Origin: Ornithobacterium rhinotracheale | GTDB lineage: Bacteria > Bacteroidota > Bacteroidia > Flavobacteriales > Weeksellaceae | Reading direction: 5' to 3' | Length of the DNA: 64,000 bases | NCBI RefSeq assembly: GCF_022832975.1 | Contig: NZ_CP094846.1 | Coordinates: 1,027,501-1,091,500, forward strand | Shown here: piece by piece, positions 1 through 7,989 of the stretch | Position numbering within the stretch: the first letter of the stretch is position 1 | How the letters are laid out: every line of letters starts with the position of its first letter | Made by a program: the position numbers and the translations under genes | The notes under the pieces: model-generated | The model's database searches: none | What the model was told of the DNA's origin: nothing | What the model saw: only the letters and a program-made list of their open reading frames with translations

Positions 1-5
1 AAAAA

Positions 6-932
6 ATGAAATTTAATAACATTTTGGGTGAGATTGGAAATACGCCACATGTAAGATTAAGCAATTTATTTCCTAATCATGAAGTATGGATGAAGGTTGA
101 AAGAGTAAATCCTGGAGGGAGCCTAAAAGATCGTATTGCTTTGGCAATGATTGAAAAAGCAGAGAAAGAAGGGAAAATCAATAAAGATACTTTGATTGTG
201 GAGCCAACTTCTGGTAATACGGGTGTAGGATTGGCAATGGTATGTGCGGTGAAAGGTTATCAATTGATTTTAGTAATGCCTGAATCTATGAGTATTGAGC
301 GTAGAAAATTGATTTCTGCATATGGTGCTAAATATTGCTTAACTCCGAAAGAGGAGGGGACGCCTGGGGCTGTGAAAAAAGCAGAAGAATTAGTGGCTAA
401 ATTACCAAATGCTTGGATGCCTCAACAATTTAAAAATGAAGCAAATCCTGAAATCCATAGAGAAACTTCTGCACAAGAAATTTTAAATGACTTCGATAAG
501 ATAGATTATTTAATTACTGGTGTGGGTACTGGTGGACATATTACGGGAGTTTCAGAGGTTTTGAAACAAAAATTTCCTGACATGAAAACTTATGCAGTGG
601 AGCCAGAAACTTCTGCTGTAATCAGTGGAAAACCTTCGGGACCACATCCATTACAAGGAATTGGAGCAGGTTTTGTACCCGATGTGTTAAATGTTGAAAC
701 GCTTGATGGGCAAATTTTGGTTTCTAAAGAGGAAGCTTACGATTTTACGAGAAGATTGGCTAGCGAAGAGGGAATTCTTGGTGGAATTTCTACAGGAGCC
801 TCTTTGGCTGCAATTTCTCAAAAATTAGATGAAATAGGAGAAGAGAAAGTGGTTTTGACTTATAATTACGATGCGGGAGACCGTTATTTTTCGGTAGAAG
901 ATTTATTTACTTTAAACGAATATAAAGATTAA
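6..932 (+). CDS. cysK: Cysteine synthase A (O-acetylserine sulfhydrylase)
   Basis: A PLP enzyme that makes L-cysteine from O-acetylserine and sulfide in the cytoplasm. The 308-residue protein has the usual length. The cofactor lysine is K41 in NPGGSLKDR, and the phosphate/substrate loop [11 protein letters not shown] lies near residues 67-77. The C-terminal glycine-rich GGISTGAS is the second phosphate-binding segment. The ATG is preceded only by A residues in the window, so any upstream partner such as cysE cannot be seen. A strong hairpin terminator follows. The family assignment is secure. The substrate could be O-phosphoserine or a related acceptor, but the motifs fit CysK best. Confidence 0.95.
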   Translation: MKFNNILGEIGNTPHVRLSNLFPNHEVWMKVERVNPGGSLKDRIALAMIEKAEKEGKINKDTLIVEPTSGNTGVGLAMVCAVKGYQLILVMPESMSIERRKLISAYGAKYCLTPKEEGTPGAVKKAEELVAKLPNAWMPQQFKNEANPEIHRETSAQEILNDFDKIDYLITGVGTGGHITGVSEVLKQKFPDMKTYAVEPETSAVISGKPSGPHPLQGIGAGFVPDVLNVETLDGQILVSKEEAYDFTRRLASEEGILGGISTGASLAAISQKLDEIGEEKVVLTYNYDAGDRYFSVEDLFTLNEYKD

Positions 933-953
933 TCAATTTTTCATTTTGTAAAA

Positions 954-985
954 AAGCCGCAACTTTACTAAGTTGCGGCTTTTCA
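954..985 (+). terminator. Rho-independent terminator after cysK
   Basis: An 11-bp perfect stem (954-964 with 971-981) encloses a 6-nt loop and runs into a short T stretch, 20 bp past the cysK stop. Confidence 0.85.
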
Positions 986-1058
986 TCTATTCGTAAAATA
1001 CAAATTTGAACCTATAAAAAGTAAGAATCCCATAAATTATGGGAAAATAATTAAAAAT

Positions 1059-1094
1059 AAAAAAATGCCGTTCCAATTTTGGAACGGCATTTCT
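1059..1094 (-). terminator. Terminator after dps
   Basis: A 12-bp perfect stem (1063-1074 with 1081-1092) around a loop of aatttt. On the minus strand it is followed by a T-rich tract, as expected for the end of dps. It lies 26 bp beyond the dps stop. Confidence 0.8.
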
Positions 1095-1119
1095 AGTTGA
1101 TAAATTGAATAATGGTCTC

Positions 1120-1599
1120 TTATATTTCTCTGTTTAACCATGAATTAAGCATCCATGCAGTTTTTTCTTGTCCAGAGATGAAGTCACTCATCATTGCATT
1201 TGTACCTTCATCTTCCAATTCTCCAGATTCTTCCAAAATTTCTCTTTCAATGATTAAAAGTTCTTTCATGGAATCTAAAACAACTTTCACCGCCTCAGTA
1301 TCTTGCTTTACATTTTTAGCTGGTTTTACTTGGGAATTGTCTAAATAATCTTGGAACGTATGCATAGGAGTTTCGCCTAAAGTTAAAACTCTTTCAGCAA
1401 TTTCATCAATCTGTAATTGAGCTTCATTATACAGCTCTTCAAATTTTTCATGTAATGCAAAAAAGTTATGTCCTTTTACATTCCAATGTACACTTCTTAA
1501 ATTTTGATAATAAACTTGAAAATTTGCAAGAAGTTTATTTAAACTTTCGCATAATTTCTCTGATTTTTTTTTGTCTAATCCAATTGTTGTTAATGACAT
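1120..1599 (-). CDS. dps: Dps/ferritin-like DNA-binding stress protein
   Basis: A dodecameric miniferritin that oxidises Fe(II) with peroxide, stores iron and protects DNA. The 159-residue protein carries the Dps ferroxidase signature: VHWNVKGHNFFALHEKFEE from about residue 39 supplies the first His and the H/D ligands, and QIDEIAERVLTLGETP supplies the remaining acidic ligands. It is read divergently from oxyR across a 114-bp spacer, a layout in which OxyR often controls dps. A GATATTTG element (1635-1642, minus) is a one-mismatch -7 box. The family is certain. Peroxide control is inferred from context. Confidence 0.93.
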   Translation of the reverse strand: MSLTTIGLDKKKSEKLCESLNKLLANFQVYYQNLRSVHWNVKGHNFFALHEKFEELYNEAQLQIDEIAERVLTLGETPMHTFQDYLDNSQVKPAKNVKQDTEAVKVVLDSMKELLIIEREILEESGELEDEGTNAMMSDFISGQEKTAWMLNSWLNREI

Positions 1600-1713
1600 A
1601 ATATTATATTTTAATTGTTCTAGTAATTATATTGCAAATATCATGAAAAAGTCACATGAAATTATTTTATTTTTCTAATGATTATTTATACCTTTATCAA
1701 ATAAACTTATACA

Positions 1714-2667
1714 ATGACTTTAGTACAATTAGAATATGCTATCGCTGTAGCTGAAAGTAAAAATTTCACTCTTGCAGCTGAAAAAGCCTTTGTTACACAG
1801 CCTACTTTGAGTATGCAGATACAAAAATTAGAAACAGAATTAGGCATAAATATATTTGACAGAACTACACATCCTATTACGATTACTCCAATAGGTGAAA
1901 AAATTTTAGCGCAGGCTAAAAAAGTTTTAAATGAAGCTAAAAAAATGAAATTTTTAGTTTCGGAGGAAAAAAATGCATTAGAGGGTACATTTAGAATTGG
2001 AGTAATTCCTACGCTAGTTTCAACATTAGTTCCGTTGTTTTATAGAAATTTTATGAATCATTTTCCTAAAACACAATTAGTGATTATAGAACAAAAAACC
2101 GAAACGATTTTAGAACAATTAAAAGAAGGAAAAATTGATTTTGGCATCGCAGCCACTCCGCTCAATGCTCCTGATTTTGTAGAAGATGTATTGTTTTATG
2201 AACCCATGTTGGCATATATTCCACCACAGCATCGTTTGCATGATAAGAAAGAAATTGAAGAAGCCGATTTAGATACTAGCGATTTACTCCTGCTGGAGGA
2301 AGGGCATTGTTTTAGAAACAATGTACTGTCTATATGCTCTAGTTCTAAAGCTAATAATACTGGAGTTTTAGTTCAGAGTGGTAATTTTGAAACATTGGTA
2401 AAACTTGCAGATGATGGTTTGGGGATGACTGTCTTGCCCTCGATGCAAGCCGATGACATATTAATTAAAAAAGGAAAGGAAAATTTAAAGAATTTTAAAC
2501 AGCCAAGCCCCACAAGAGAAATTAGCTTGGTGTACCATGAATCGCAATTAAGGCTGAATTTTGCTCGAGAATTGAAGAAAATGATTCAAGGATTGGTGCG
2601 TGGAAAGATTTATTTAGAAAAAGGAAATCGTACATTTCCAACACTCTCGATGGAAAAAAACAGCTAA
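1714..2667 (+). CDS. oxyR: Hydrogen peroxide-sensing LysR-type regulator OxyR
   Basis: A LysR-type transcription factor of 317 residues. The N-terminal winged HTH covers residues 1-60 (TLAAEKAFVTQPTLSMQIQ recognition region) and a periplasmic-binding-like effector domain follows. Two cysteines in GHCFRNNVLSIC fall at residues 199 and 208, the same numbers as the redox-active pair of E. coli OxyR. This separates it from generic LysR proteins. It would form a disulfide on peroxide exposure and activate antioxidant genes; dps next door and tpx at 42.4 kb are candidate targets. TACCTTTA at 1689-1696 is a near-consensus -7 element. Function is known for the family; direct targets are inferred. Confidence 0.93.
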   Translation: MTLVQLEYAIAVAESKNFTLAAEKAFVTQPTLSMQIQKLETELGINIFDRTTHPITITPIGEKILAQAKKVLNEAKKMKFLVSEEKNALEGTFRIGVIPTLVSTLVPLFYRNFMNHFPKTQLVIIEQKTETILEQLKEGKIDFGIAATPLNAPDFVEDVLFYEPMLAYIPPQHRLHDKKEIEEADLDTSDLLLLEEGHCFRNNVLSICSSSKANNTGVLVQSGNFETLVKLADDGLGMTVLPSMQADDILIKKGKENLKNFKQPSPTREISLVYHESQLRLNFARELKKMIQGLVRGKIYLEKGNRTFPTLSMEKNS

Positions 2668-2761
2668 AACTGAAAATGCGCTAAATTCTAATTTTAGTGC
2701 ATTTTTTTATTTATAGCTTAAGTGTTATACTTTAATGAAAGTAAGAAAATTGATTTAAAAT

Positions 2762-2794
2762 AAAAAAAGGATACCAAAAAAATGATATCCTTTT
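2762..2794 (-). terminator. Terminator of the tRNA-Asp pair
   Basis: Read on the minus strand, a 9-bp stem (2786-2794 with 2765-2773) ends in a run of T just past the second tRNA-Asp. Confidence 0.75.
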
Positions 2795-2797
2795 AAG

Positions 2798-2871
2798 CGA
2801 TCCGGACGGGACTCGAACCCGCGACCACCTGCGTGACAGGCAGGTATTCTAACCAACTGAACTACCGAATC
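2798..2871 (-). tRNA. tRNA-Asp (GTC), downstream copy
   Basis: A 74-nt cloverleaf read on the minus strand. The acceptor stem GATTCGG pairs with CCGGATC, the discriminator is G, the anticodon loop CTGTCAC reads GTC, and the T loop has GGTTCGAGTCC. CCA is not encoded. The gene is identical to the copy at 2915-2988. Confidence 0.97.
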
Positions 2872-2914
2872 TTTTACTTTAATTTTTTAAAAAGTGTTAA
2901 GTAAACCACTTTTG

Positions 2915-2988
2915 CGATCCGGACGGGACTCGAACCCGCGACCACCTGCGTGACAGGCAGGTATTCTAACCAACTGAACTACCGAATC
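2915..2988 (-). tRNA. tRNA-Asp (GTC), upstream copy
   Basis: The same 74-nt cloverleaf as the neighbouring copy, with anticodon GTC and discriminator G. The two copies sit head to tail with a 117-bp period and an AT-rich 43-bp spacer, so they are probably co-transcribed and processed. The 100 bp between this gene and trxA holds no other gene that I can see. Confidence 0.97.
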
Positions 2989-3088
2989 TAAAAATTCTTG
3001 TCAAATAACAAAGCTTAAATACTTCTTTCTTTAAGCGGTTGCAAATATAAGAATTATTTTTTCACTGCCAAAAATTTTATTCAAAATT

Positions 3089-3400
3089 TTATAGAGATTG
3101 TAACTTTTGAACTAATTGCTCTTTTGGAACAACTCCTACTACTTTATCTACAACTTGTCCACCTTTGAAGAATAAAATCGTAGGAATATTTCTAATTCCG
3201 TATTGTGCAGCAGTATCTGGATTGTTATCTACATTTACTTTCCCCACAACAGCCTTTCCTTCAAATTCACGGCTGATTTCGTCTACAATTGGTGCTATCA
3301 TGCGACATGGGCCACACCACTCTGCCCAAAAATCTACCATTACAGGCTGATCTGATGATAAAATCTCACTGATATTTTTGTCATTTATTTCTAGTGCCAT
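3089..3400 (-). CDS. trxA: Thioredoxin
   Basis: A cytoplasmic dithiol-disulfide oxidoreductase of 103 residues, the usual size for a single-domain thioredoxin. The active site [10 protein letters not shown] places the redox cysteines at 29 and 32, and the cis-proline loop NIPTILFF follows near residue 75. It lies downstream of dnaE on the same strand but has its own promoter in the 85-bp gap. It would supply electrons to Tpx-type peroxidases and to ribonucleotide reductase. Identification is secure. Confidence 0.95.
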   Translation of the reverse strand: MALEINDKNISEILSSDQPVMVDFWAEWCGPCRMIAPIVDEISREFEGKAVVGKVNVDNNPDTAAQYGIRNIPTILFFKGGQVVDKVVGVVPKEQLVQKLQSL

Positions 3401-3416
3401 ATCTAAATATTTTTTA

Positions 3417-3446
3417 CAAATTTAAAGAAAAAAAATTCAATATCAA
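3417..3446 (-). promoter_or_regulatory. Promoter of trxA
   Basis: On the minus strand the -7 box TAAATTTG (3417-3424) matches TAnnTTTG exactly. A TTG at 3444-3446 sits 19 bp upstream, inside the spacing range reported for Bacteroidota sigma factors. Confidence 0.65.
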
Positions 3447-3485
3447 ATTTTTGGTATAAAGATATCCTATAGTGCTATCAATATT

Positions 3486-6400
3486 TTAATTAAGCCTAAT
3501 TTCTATTCCCTCGATTTCTTGCAAATCCTTTATAAGTTCTTTATTAATTTCAATGGTATATTTTGTTGATGATGCTGCGAATTTAGTTTTCTGATTGGGA
3601 TTGATTAGCTCTATATTTAATTTTTTTTCTCCCTTGTATTTTTGCGCTAGATTTTCAATTTGGTTTATCATATCCTCCGAGATTGCATCTAATTCAAGAA
3701 TTAAGTTTAGGGCATTACTTTTCTTTTCAATCAAGCCATCCAGCAGTGAAATGTCTTTTACATTAACATAGATTCTATTGCTAAATTTATTTTGAGAAAT
3801 ATTCAGTTGTACTAGCACAAAAAGGTTTTTATCTAAATAGGGCTTAAATTTTAAGTAGTCGTCATTGAAAAGCATAAATTCATAATTATCTGAATAATCT
3901 TCAAGAACAAATTTACCAAATCCCTGTCCTGATTTAGATTCCAAATGATTTGCAACTGTAATCATTCCAGCAACATTGAAGGTAGCCCCGATAAGCTTAC
4001 TTTCGTTCTTTTTTAAATTAGCTAAATCGATTTTGGCGTATTTTTCAATTTCTAAGCGATATTTGTCTAATGGGTGTGATGAGATATAAATACCTACCAC
4101 TTCTTTTTCTTTGTTCAATTTAAAGAGGTCATTCCATTCATCACAATTGCTGAGCTCTGGTTTTTGCACTTCGATTTCCATACCTGCAGAAGCGAATAAA
4201 TCAAACTGAAATTCGTTTCCACCTTCTTGGGTAGCTTGTCCATATTTCACTAATTTCTCTAGGTTGGTCTGCCCAGTTTCGTCTTCGGCAAAATATTGCG
4301 CACGATGGATTTCATCTAATTCGTCAAAAGCTCCTGCAAAAATCAAATTTTCCATGGTTTTTTTGTTACATTGTCTTAAATCGACACGCTCCATGAAATC
4401 ATAAATATTTTTGAATTTCCCGTTTTCCTGTCTTTCTTTAATGATGCCTTCCACAGCAGCAGCTCCCACCCCTTTGATGGCTCCAAGCCCAAAACGAATA
4501 GCTCCGTCTTGGTTCACATTGAAGTCTAAAATAGATTCATTCACATCAGGGCTTAATACAGGGATTCCCATTCTTTTGCATTCTTGCATAAAGAAGGTAA
4601 TATCCTTGATGTCCTTCATGTTGTTGCTCAACACGGCAGCCATATATTGTGCAGGGTAGTGTGCTTTTAAATAAGCCGTATGGAATGCAATATAGGCGTA
4701 GCAAGTGGAGTGCGATTTGTTAAACGCATATTGTGCAAAGGCTTCCCAGTCGTTCCAAATTTTTTCTAAAACCTTTTCAGGGTGATTGTTTGCTTTGGCT
4801 TGTTCAATGAATTTGCCTTTCATTTTAGCCAGCACATCAATCAATTTTTTACCCATGGCTTTACGCAAGACATCGGCTTCCCCTTTTGTGAAGTTTGCCA
4901 ATTTTTGCGAAAGCAACATCACCTGCTCTTGGTAAACGGTAATTCCATAGGTTTCAGCCAAATATTCTTCCATTTCGGGTAAATCATAGGTGATTTCCTC
5001 TTTCCCATGTTTACGATTGATAAAGTTTGGAATATACGCCAAAGGCCCTGGACGATACAAGGCGTTCATCGCAATCAAATCCGCAAAGTTGTCGGGTTTT
5101 AGCGATTTTAAGTGTTTTTGCATTCCAGGGGATTCGTATTGGAAAATCCCTGTTGTTTTACCTTTTTGGAAAATCTCTTGATAAGTTTTTGGGTCATCAA
5201 GCGGAAAGTCATCGGGCACCAAATCTTCGCCGGTAGTTTCTTTGACTAAACGCACTGCGTCTTTAATGATAGTCAGCGTTTTTAAGCCCAAAAAGTCCAT
5301 TTTCAGCAATCCCGCAGATTCCACCACAGAGTTGTCGAACTGCGTAACTGCCATATCGGAATCCTTGGCTGTCGCCACTGGGATTAATTCCTTAATGTCT
5401 GAAGGTGTGATGATTACCCCGCAAGCGTGCACGCCCGTGTTTCGGATACTTCCTTCGATTACTCTCGCTTGTTGAATGGTAGTTGCCTCGAGCCCGTCGC
5501 CTTTAGAGATTTCAATAATGTCTTTTAAATCTTTTAATTCATCGGCATTGAATTTAGCTTCCAAATCCTTGTCGCTCATTTTGAACAATTTGTTCAACTT
5601 GGTGTGAACTTTCTTTGCGATTTGGTCGGTGTCCGAAAGCGGGAGGTTCAGCACACGCCCCGTGTCGCGTATTGCCGATTTCCCTGCCATGGTTCCGTAA
5701 GTTATGATTTGTGCCACTTGGTCTTTACCATATTTATTAATCACCCAGCGGATGATGTCCTCTCGTCCGCGGTCATCAAAATCGATATCGATATCGGGCA
5801 AGGATACACGCTCAGGATTCAAGAAACGCTCAAATAGCAAATCATATTTAATGGGATCTACATTGGTGATTCCAATACAATACGCTACGGCAGAACCCGC
5901 TGCCGAACCACGACCAGGACCTACCGAAACGCCCATTTTTCTCGCTTGAGAGGTGAAATCTTGCACGATCAAGAAATAACCAGGATATCCTGTGTTTTCG
6001 ATGGTGGCAAGCTCAAAATCTAGACGCTCAGTGATTTCGGGCGTTATTTCGCCATAGCGTTGTTTGGCACCTTCGTAAGTTAAATGTCTTAAATAAGTAT
6101 TTTCCCCTCTTTTTCCGCCATCTTTTTCGTCTTCTTCATTTCTGAACTGTTCAGGAATATCAAATTTAGGCAAGAGAATGTCGTGCTTTAAATCGTAGAA
6201 TTCAAATTTGGTTAAAAATTCCTTGAAATTATCAATTGCTTCTGGAATGTCTTTAAAAATCTCTTGCATTTGCGCCTGAGTTTTAAAGTAGAATTCATTG
6301 TTGGGAAAACCAAATCTGAAGTCTCGACCGCGACCAATTGGCGTGTCTTTTTTCTCGCCATCTCGCACGCAAAGCAAGATGTCGTGTGCCTCGGAATCTT

Positions 6401-7802
6401 CTTGATTAATGTAAAAAGTATTGTTTTGGGCTAAAATCTTAACCCCATATTTTCTGGCTAGTTTTATGAGCACTTGATTCACATGTTCTTCTTCTTCGAG
6501 CCCGTGGCGTATGAGCTCTACATAGAAATCATCGCCAAAGGCTTCGTGCCAAAACTTAAAAGCTTCTTCGGCTTGTGTTTCCCCTACATTTAATATAGTA
6601 TAAGGTATCTCAGAAGAAAGCGAGCCCGTAGTTGCGATAATGTTTTCTTTGTGTTTTAAAATCACTTCTTTGCCCACGCGCGGATAGCCCGCATAGAATC
6701 CGTCGATGTATCCCGTAGAGGAAATTTTTGCCAAGTTGTGATAGCCTGCCTTGTTTTTAGCAATTAGCACTTGCGTGTAGCGGCGATCGGGATTGTCTTT
6801 AGTAAATTTAGTTTGCTTGTATCGGTCTGAAATATAAACTTCGCAGCCAATGATTGGGATTAAGTCTGTTCCTGTTTTTTTTACGGTATTCACAAAGTGG
6901 AAAGCCCCCATCATGTTCCCCATATCGGTGATGCCCACCGCAGGCATACCAAGCTCAATGGCGCGATTTACCAATGCGCCGATCGTAGAAGTAGCCGATA
7001 AAATAGAATGCGAACTATGATTGTGAAAATGGAAAAATGGAGAATCTTTTACTTCTTCAAGCTCAGAATCTTTTTTCTTGATTTTAGCCTTTGTGTTTTT
7101 AGCCTCCGCATCTTTGTCTGCGATTTGCGTACCGACTTCGATGTCATACGGCTGAATCGTATCGTTGTATTTTTTTAAAAAGGCAGCAAAATCATCTGGG
7201 CTAAATTTAGCCTTGCTGTCAGGAATTACTCGCAAGCGTACAAGCTCAAAGAAACATCGAGCCGTAGCGTTCACATCGGCCGCCGCATTGTGTGCCTCGT
7301 CAAACGGAACGCCGAAAAGTTTTTGGTGTAATTCCGTAAGTTTTGGAAATTTAAATCTTCCGCCTTTTCCACCGCCTATGGCACAAAAATCCACCGATTC
7401 CACCATGGTATCCAGCACAGGAAGCTTGGTGATTTGGTCGGTATCTTGCTGGAGTCTGTAATATTCAGCCCCTACAATATTAACATCAAAATTGATGTTG
7501 TGCCCAATGATTAAAGGCTTGTCTTTGAGCGATTCAGAGAAAATAGAGAGTGCCTCTGCCAAGGGAATCCCTTCGTTTTGTGCTTTTTCGTTGGTGATTC
7601 CGTGAATTTTAGTCGCATTAAACGGAATATCAAATCCGTCTGGTTTTACTAAAAGATTATGATTTTCGATTAAATCACCCTTTTCATCATGCACCTGCCA
7701 TGCCAATTGCACCAAGCGGGGCCAGTTGTCTGAATCAGAGACAGGAGCGTTGTAATTATTAGGTAAACCCGTAGTTTCAGTATCGAAAATTAAATATTTC
7801 AT
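3486..7802 (-). CDS. dnaE: DNA polymerase III alpha subunit with fused N-terminal proofreading exonuclease
   Basis: The replicative polymerase catalytic subunit, 1438 residues. The first ~190 residues are a DnaQ-type DEDDh 3'-5' exonuclease: DTETTG at 7-12 (ExoI), HNINFD at 101-106 (ExoII), HNAAAD at 171-176 (ExoIII). A charged linker (about 225-255) leads to a PHP domain (HFHNHSSHSILSA). The polymerase core follows, with GRGSAAGSA near 628 and DIDIDF near 667, then the tandem HhH and OB regions. QFDLF near residue 1197 fits a beta-clamp binding motif. Polymerisation and proofreading would sit in one chain. As I recall, this fusion is usual in flavobacterial DnaE proteins. TACTTTTG at 7840-7847 (minus) is a good -7 box. 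Confidence 0.95.
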   Translation of the reverse strand: MKYLIFDTETTGLPNNYNAPVSDSDNWPRLVQLAWQVHDEKGDLIENHNLLVKPDGFDIPFNATKIHGITNEKAQNEGIPLAEALSIFSESLKDKPLIIGHNINFDVNIVGAEYYRLQQDTDQITKLPVLDTMVESVDFCAIGGGKGGRFKFPKLTELHQKLFGVPFDEAHNAAADVNATARCFFELVRLRVIPDSKAKFSPDDFAAFLKKYNDTIQPYDIEVGTQIADKDAEAKNTKAKIKKKDSELEEVKDSPFFHFHNHSSHSILSATSTIGALVNRAIELGMPAVGITDMGNMMGAFHFVNTVKKTGTDLIPIIGCEVYISDRYKQTKFTKDNPDRRYTQVLIAKNKAGYHNLAKISSTGYIDGFYAGYPRVGKEVILKHKENIIATTGSLSSEIPYTILNVGETQAEEAFKFWHEAFGDDFYVELIRHGLEEEEHVNQVLIKLARKYGVKILAQNNTFYINQEDSEAHDILLCVRDGEKKDTPIGRGRDFRFGFPNNEFYFKTQAQMQEIFKDIPEAIDNFKEFLTKFEFYDLKHDILLPKFDIPEQFRNEEDEKDGGKRGENTYLRHLTYEGAKQRYGEITPEITERLDFELATIENTGYPGYFLIVQDFTSQARKMGVSVGPGRGSAAGSAVAYCIGITNVDPIKYDLLFERFLNPERVSLPDIDIDFDDRGREDIIRWVINKYGKDQVAQIITYGTMAGKSAIRDTGRVLNLPLSDTDQIAKKVHTKLNKLFKMSDKDLEAKFNADELKDLKDIIEISKGDGLEATTIQQARVIEGSIRNTGVHACGVIITPSDIKELIPVATAKDSDMAVTQFDNSVVESAGLLKMDFLGLKTLTIIKDAVRLVKETTGEDLVPDDFPLDDPKTYQEIFQKGKTTGIFQYESPGMQKHLKSLKPDNFADLIAMNALYRPGPLAYIPNFINRKHGKEEITYDLPEMEEYLAETYGITVYQEQVMLLSQKLANFTKGEADVLRKAMGKKLIDVLAKMKGKFIEQAKANNHPEKVLEKIWNDWEAFAQYAFNKSHSTCYAYIAFHTAYLKAHYPAQYMAAVLSNNMKDIKDITFFMQECKRMGIPVLSPDVNESILDFNVNQDGAIRFGLGAIKGVGAAAVEGIIKERQENGKFKNIYDFMERVDLRQCNKKTMENLIFAGAFDELDEIHRAQYFAEDETGQTNLEKLVKYGQATQEGGNEFQFDLFASAGMEIEVQKPELSNCDEWNDLFKLNKEKEVVGIYISSHPLDKYRLEIEKYAKIDLANLKKNESKLIGATFNVAGMITVANHLESKSGQGFGKFVLEDYSDNYEFMLFNDDYLKFKPYLDKNLFVLVQLNISQNKFSNRIYVNVKDISLLDGLIEKKSNALNLILELDAISEDMINQIENLAQKYKGEKKLNIELINPNQKTKFAASSTKYTIEINKELIKDLQEIEGIEIRLN

Positions 7803-7839
7803 GGAATTTTGACCTTTAAATTAAATAGTAGGTGGATTA

Positions 7840-7847
7840 CAAAAGTA
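7840..7847 (-). promoter_or_regulatory. -7 element of the dnaE promoter
   Basis: TACTTTTG on the minus strand, an exact TAnnTTTG match 37 bp before the dnaE ATG. No well-spaced TTG is seen upstream. Confidence 0.4.
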
Positions 7848-7918
7848 CGAAATTAAAGATTAGTATCGGGCGGTGGCTAAATTCAATTTTCAACAAAATA
7901 AAAATATGAATTTAATCA

Positions 7919-7945
7919 TTTTTTTTTTTTTTTTTTTTTTTTTTT
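7919..7945. repeat. 27-nt poly(T) homopolymer tract
   Basis: An uninterrupted run of 27 T in the 187-bp divergent spacer between dnaE and the beta-barrel receptor gene, ending 44 bp before the receptor ATG. Immediately downstream are TAATTTAG (7963-7970) and TATATTTG (7979-7986), both -7-like. The tract therefore abuts or overlaps the -33 region of the receptor promoter. Runs this long are prone to slipped-strand length change. Confidence 0.95.
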
Positions 7946-7989
7946 GATAATTAAGCAATTACTAATTTAGCGTATCAATATATTTGAAA

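Noticed and set aside
1600-1713. OxyR operator in the dps-oxyR spacer
   Set aside because: I could not find a convincing ATAG-n7-CTAT-type array; the AT-rich sequence gives only weak partial matches.
2797-2989. tRNA-Asp repeat as an integration (att) site
   Set aside because: The two copies are full, identical tRNA genes 117 bp apart with no integrase or island between them. Simple tandem gene duplication explains them.
7984-7989. TTG start two codons before the beta-barrel receptor ATG
   Set aside because: The TTG is part of a TATATTTG promoter-like element, and the ATG gives a normal signal peptide.
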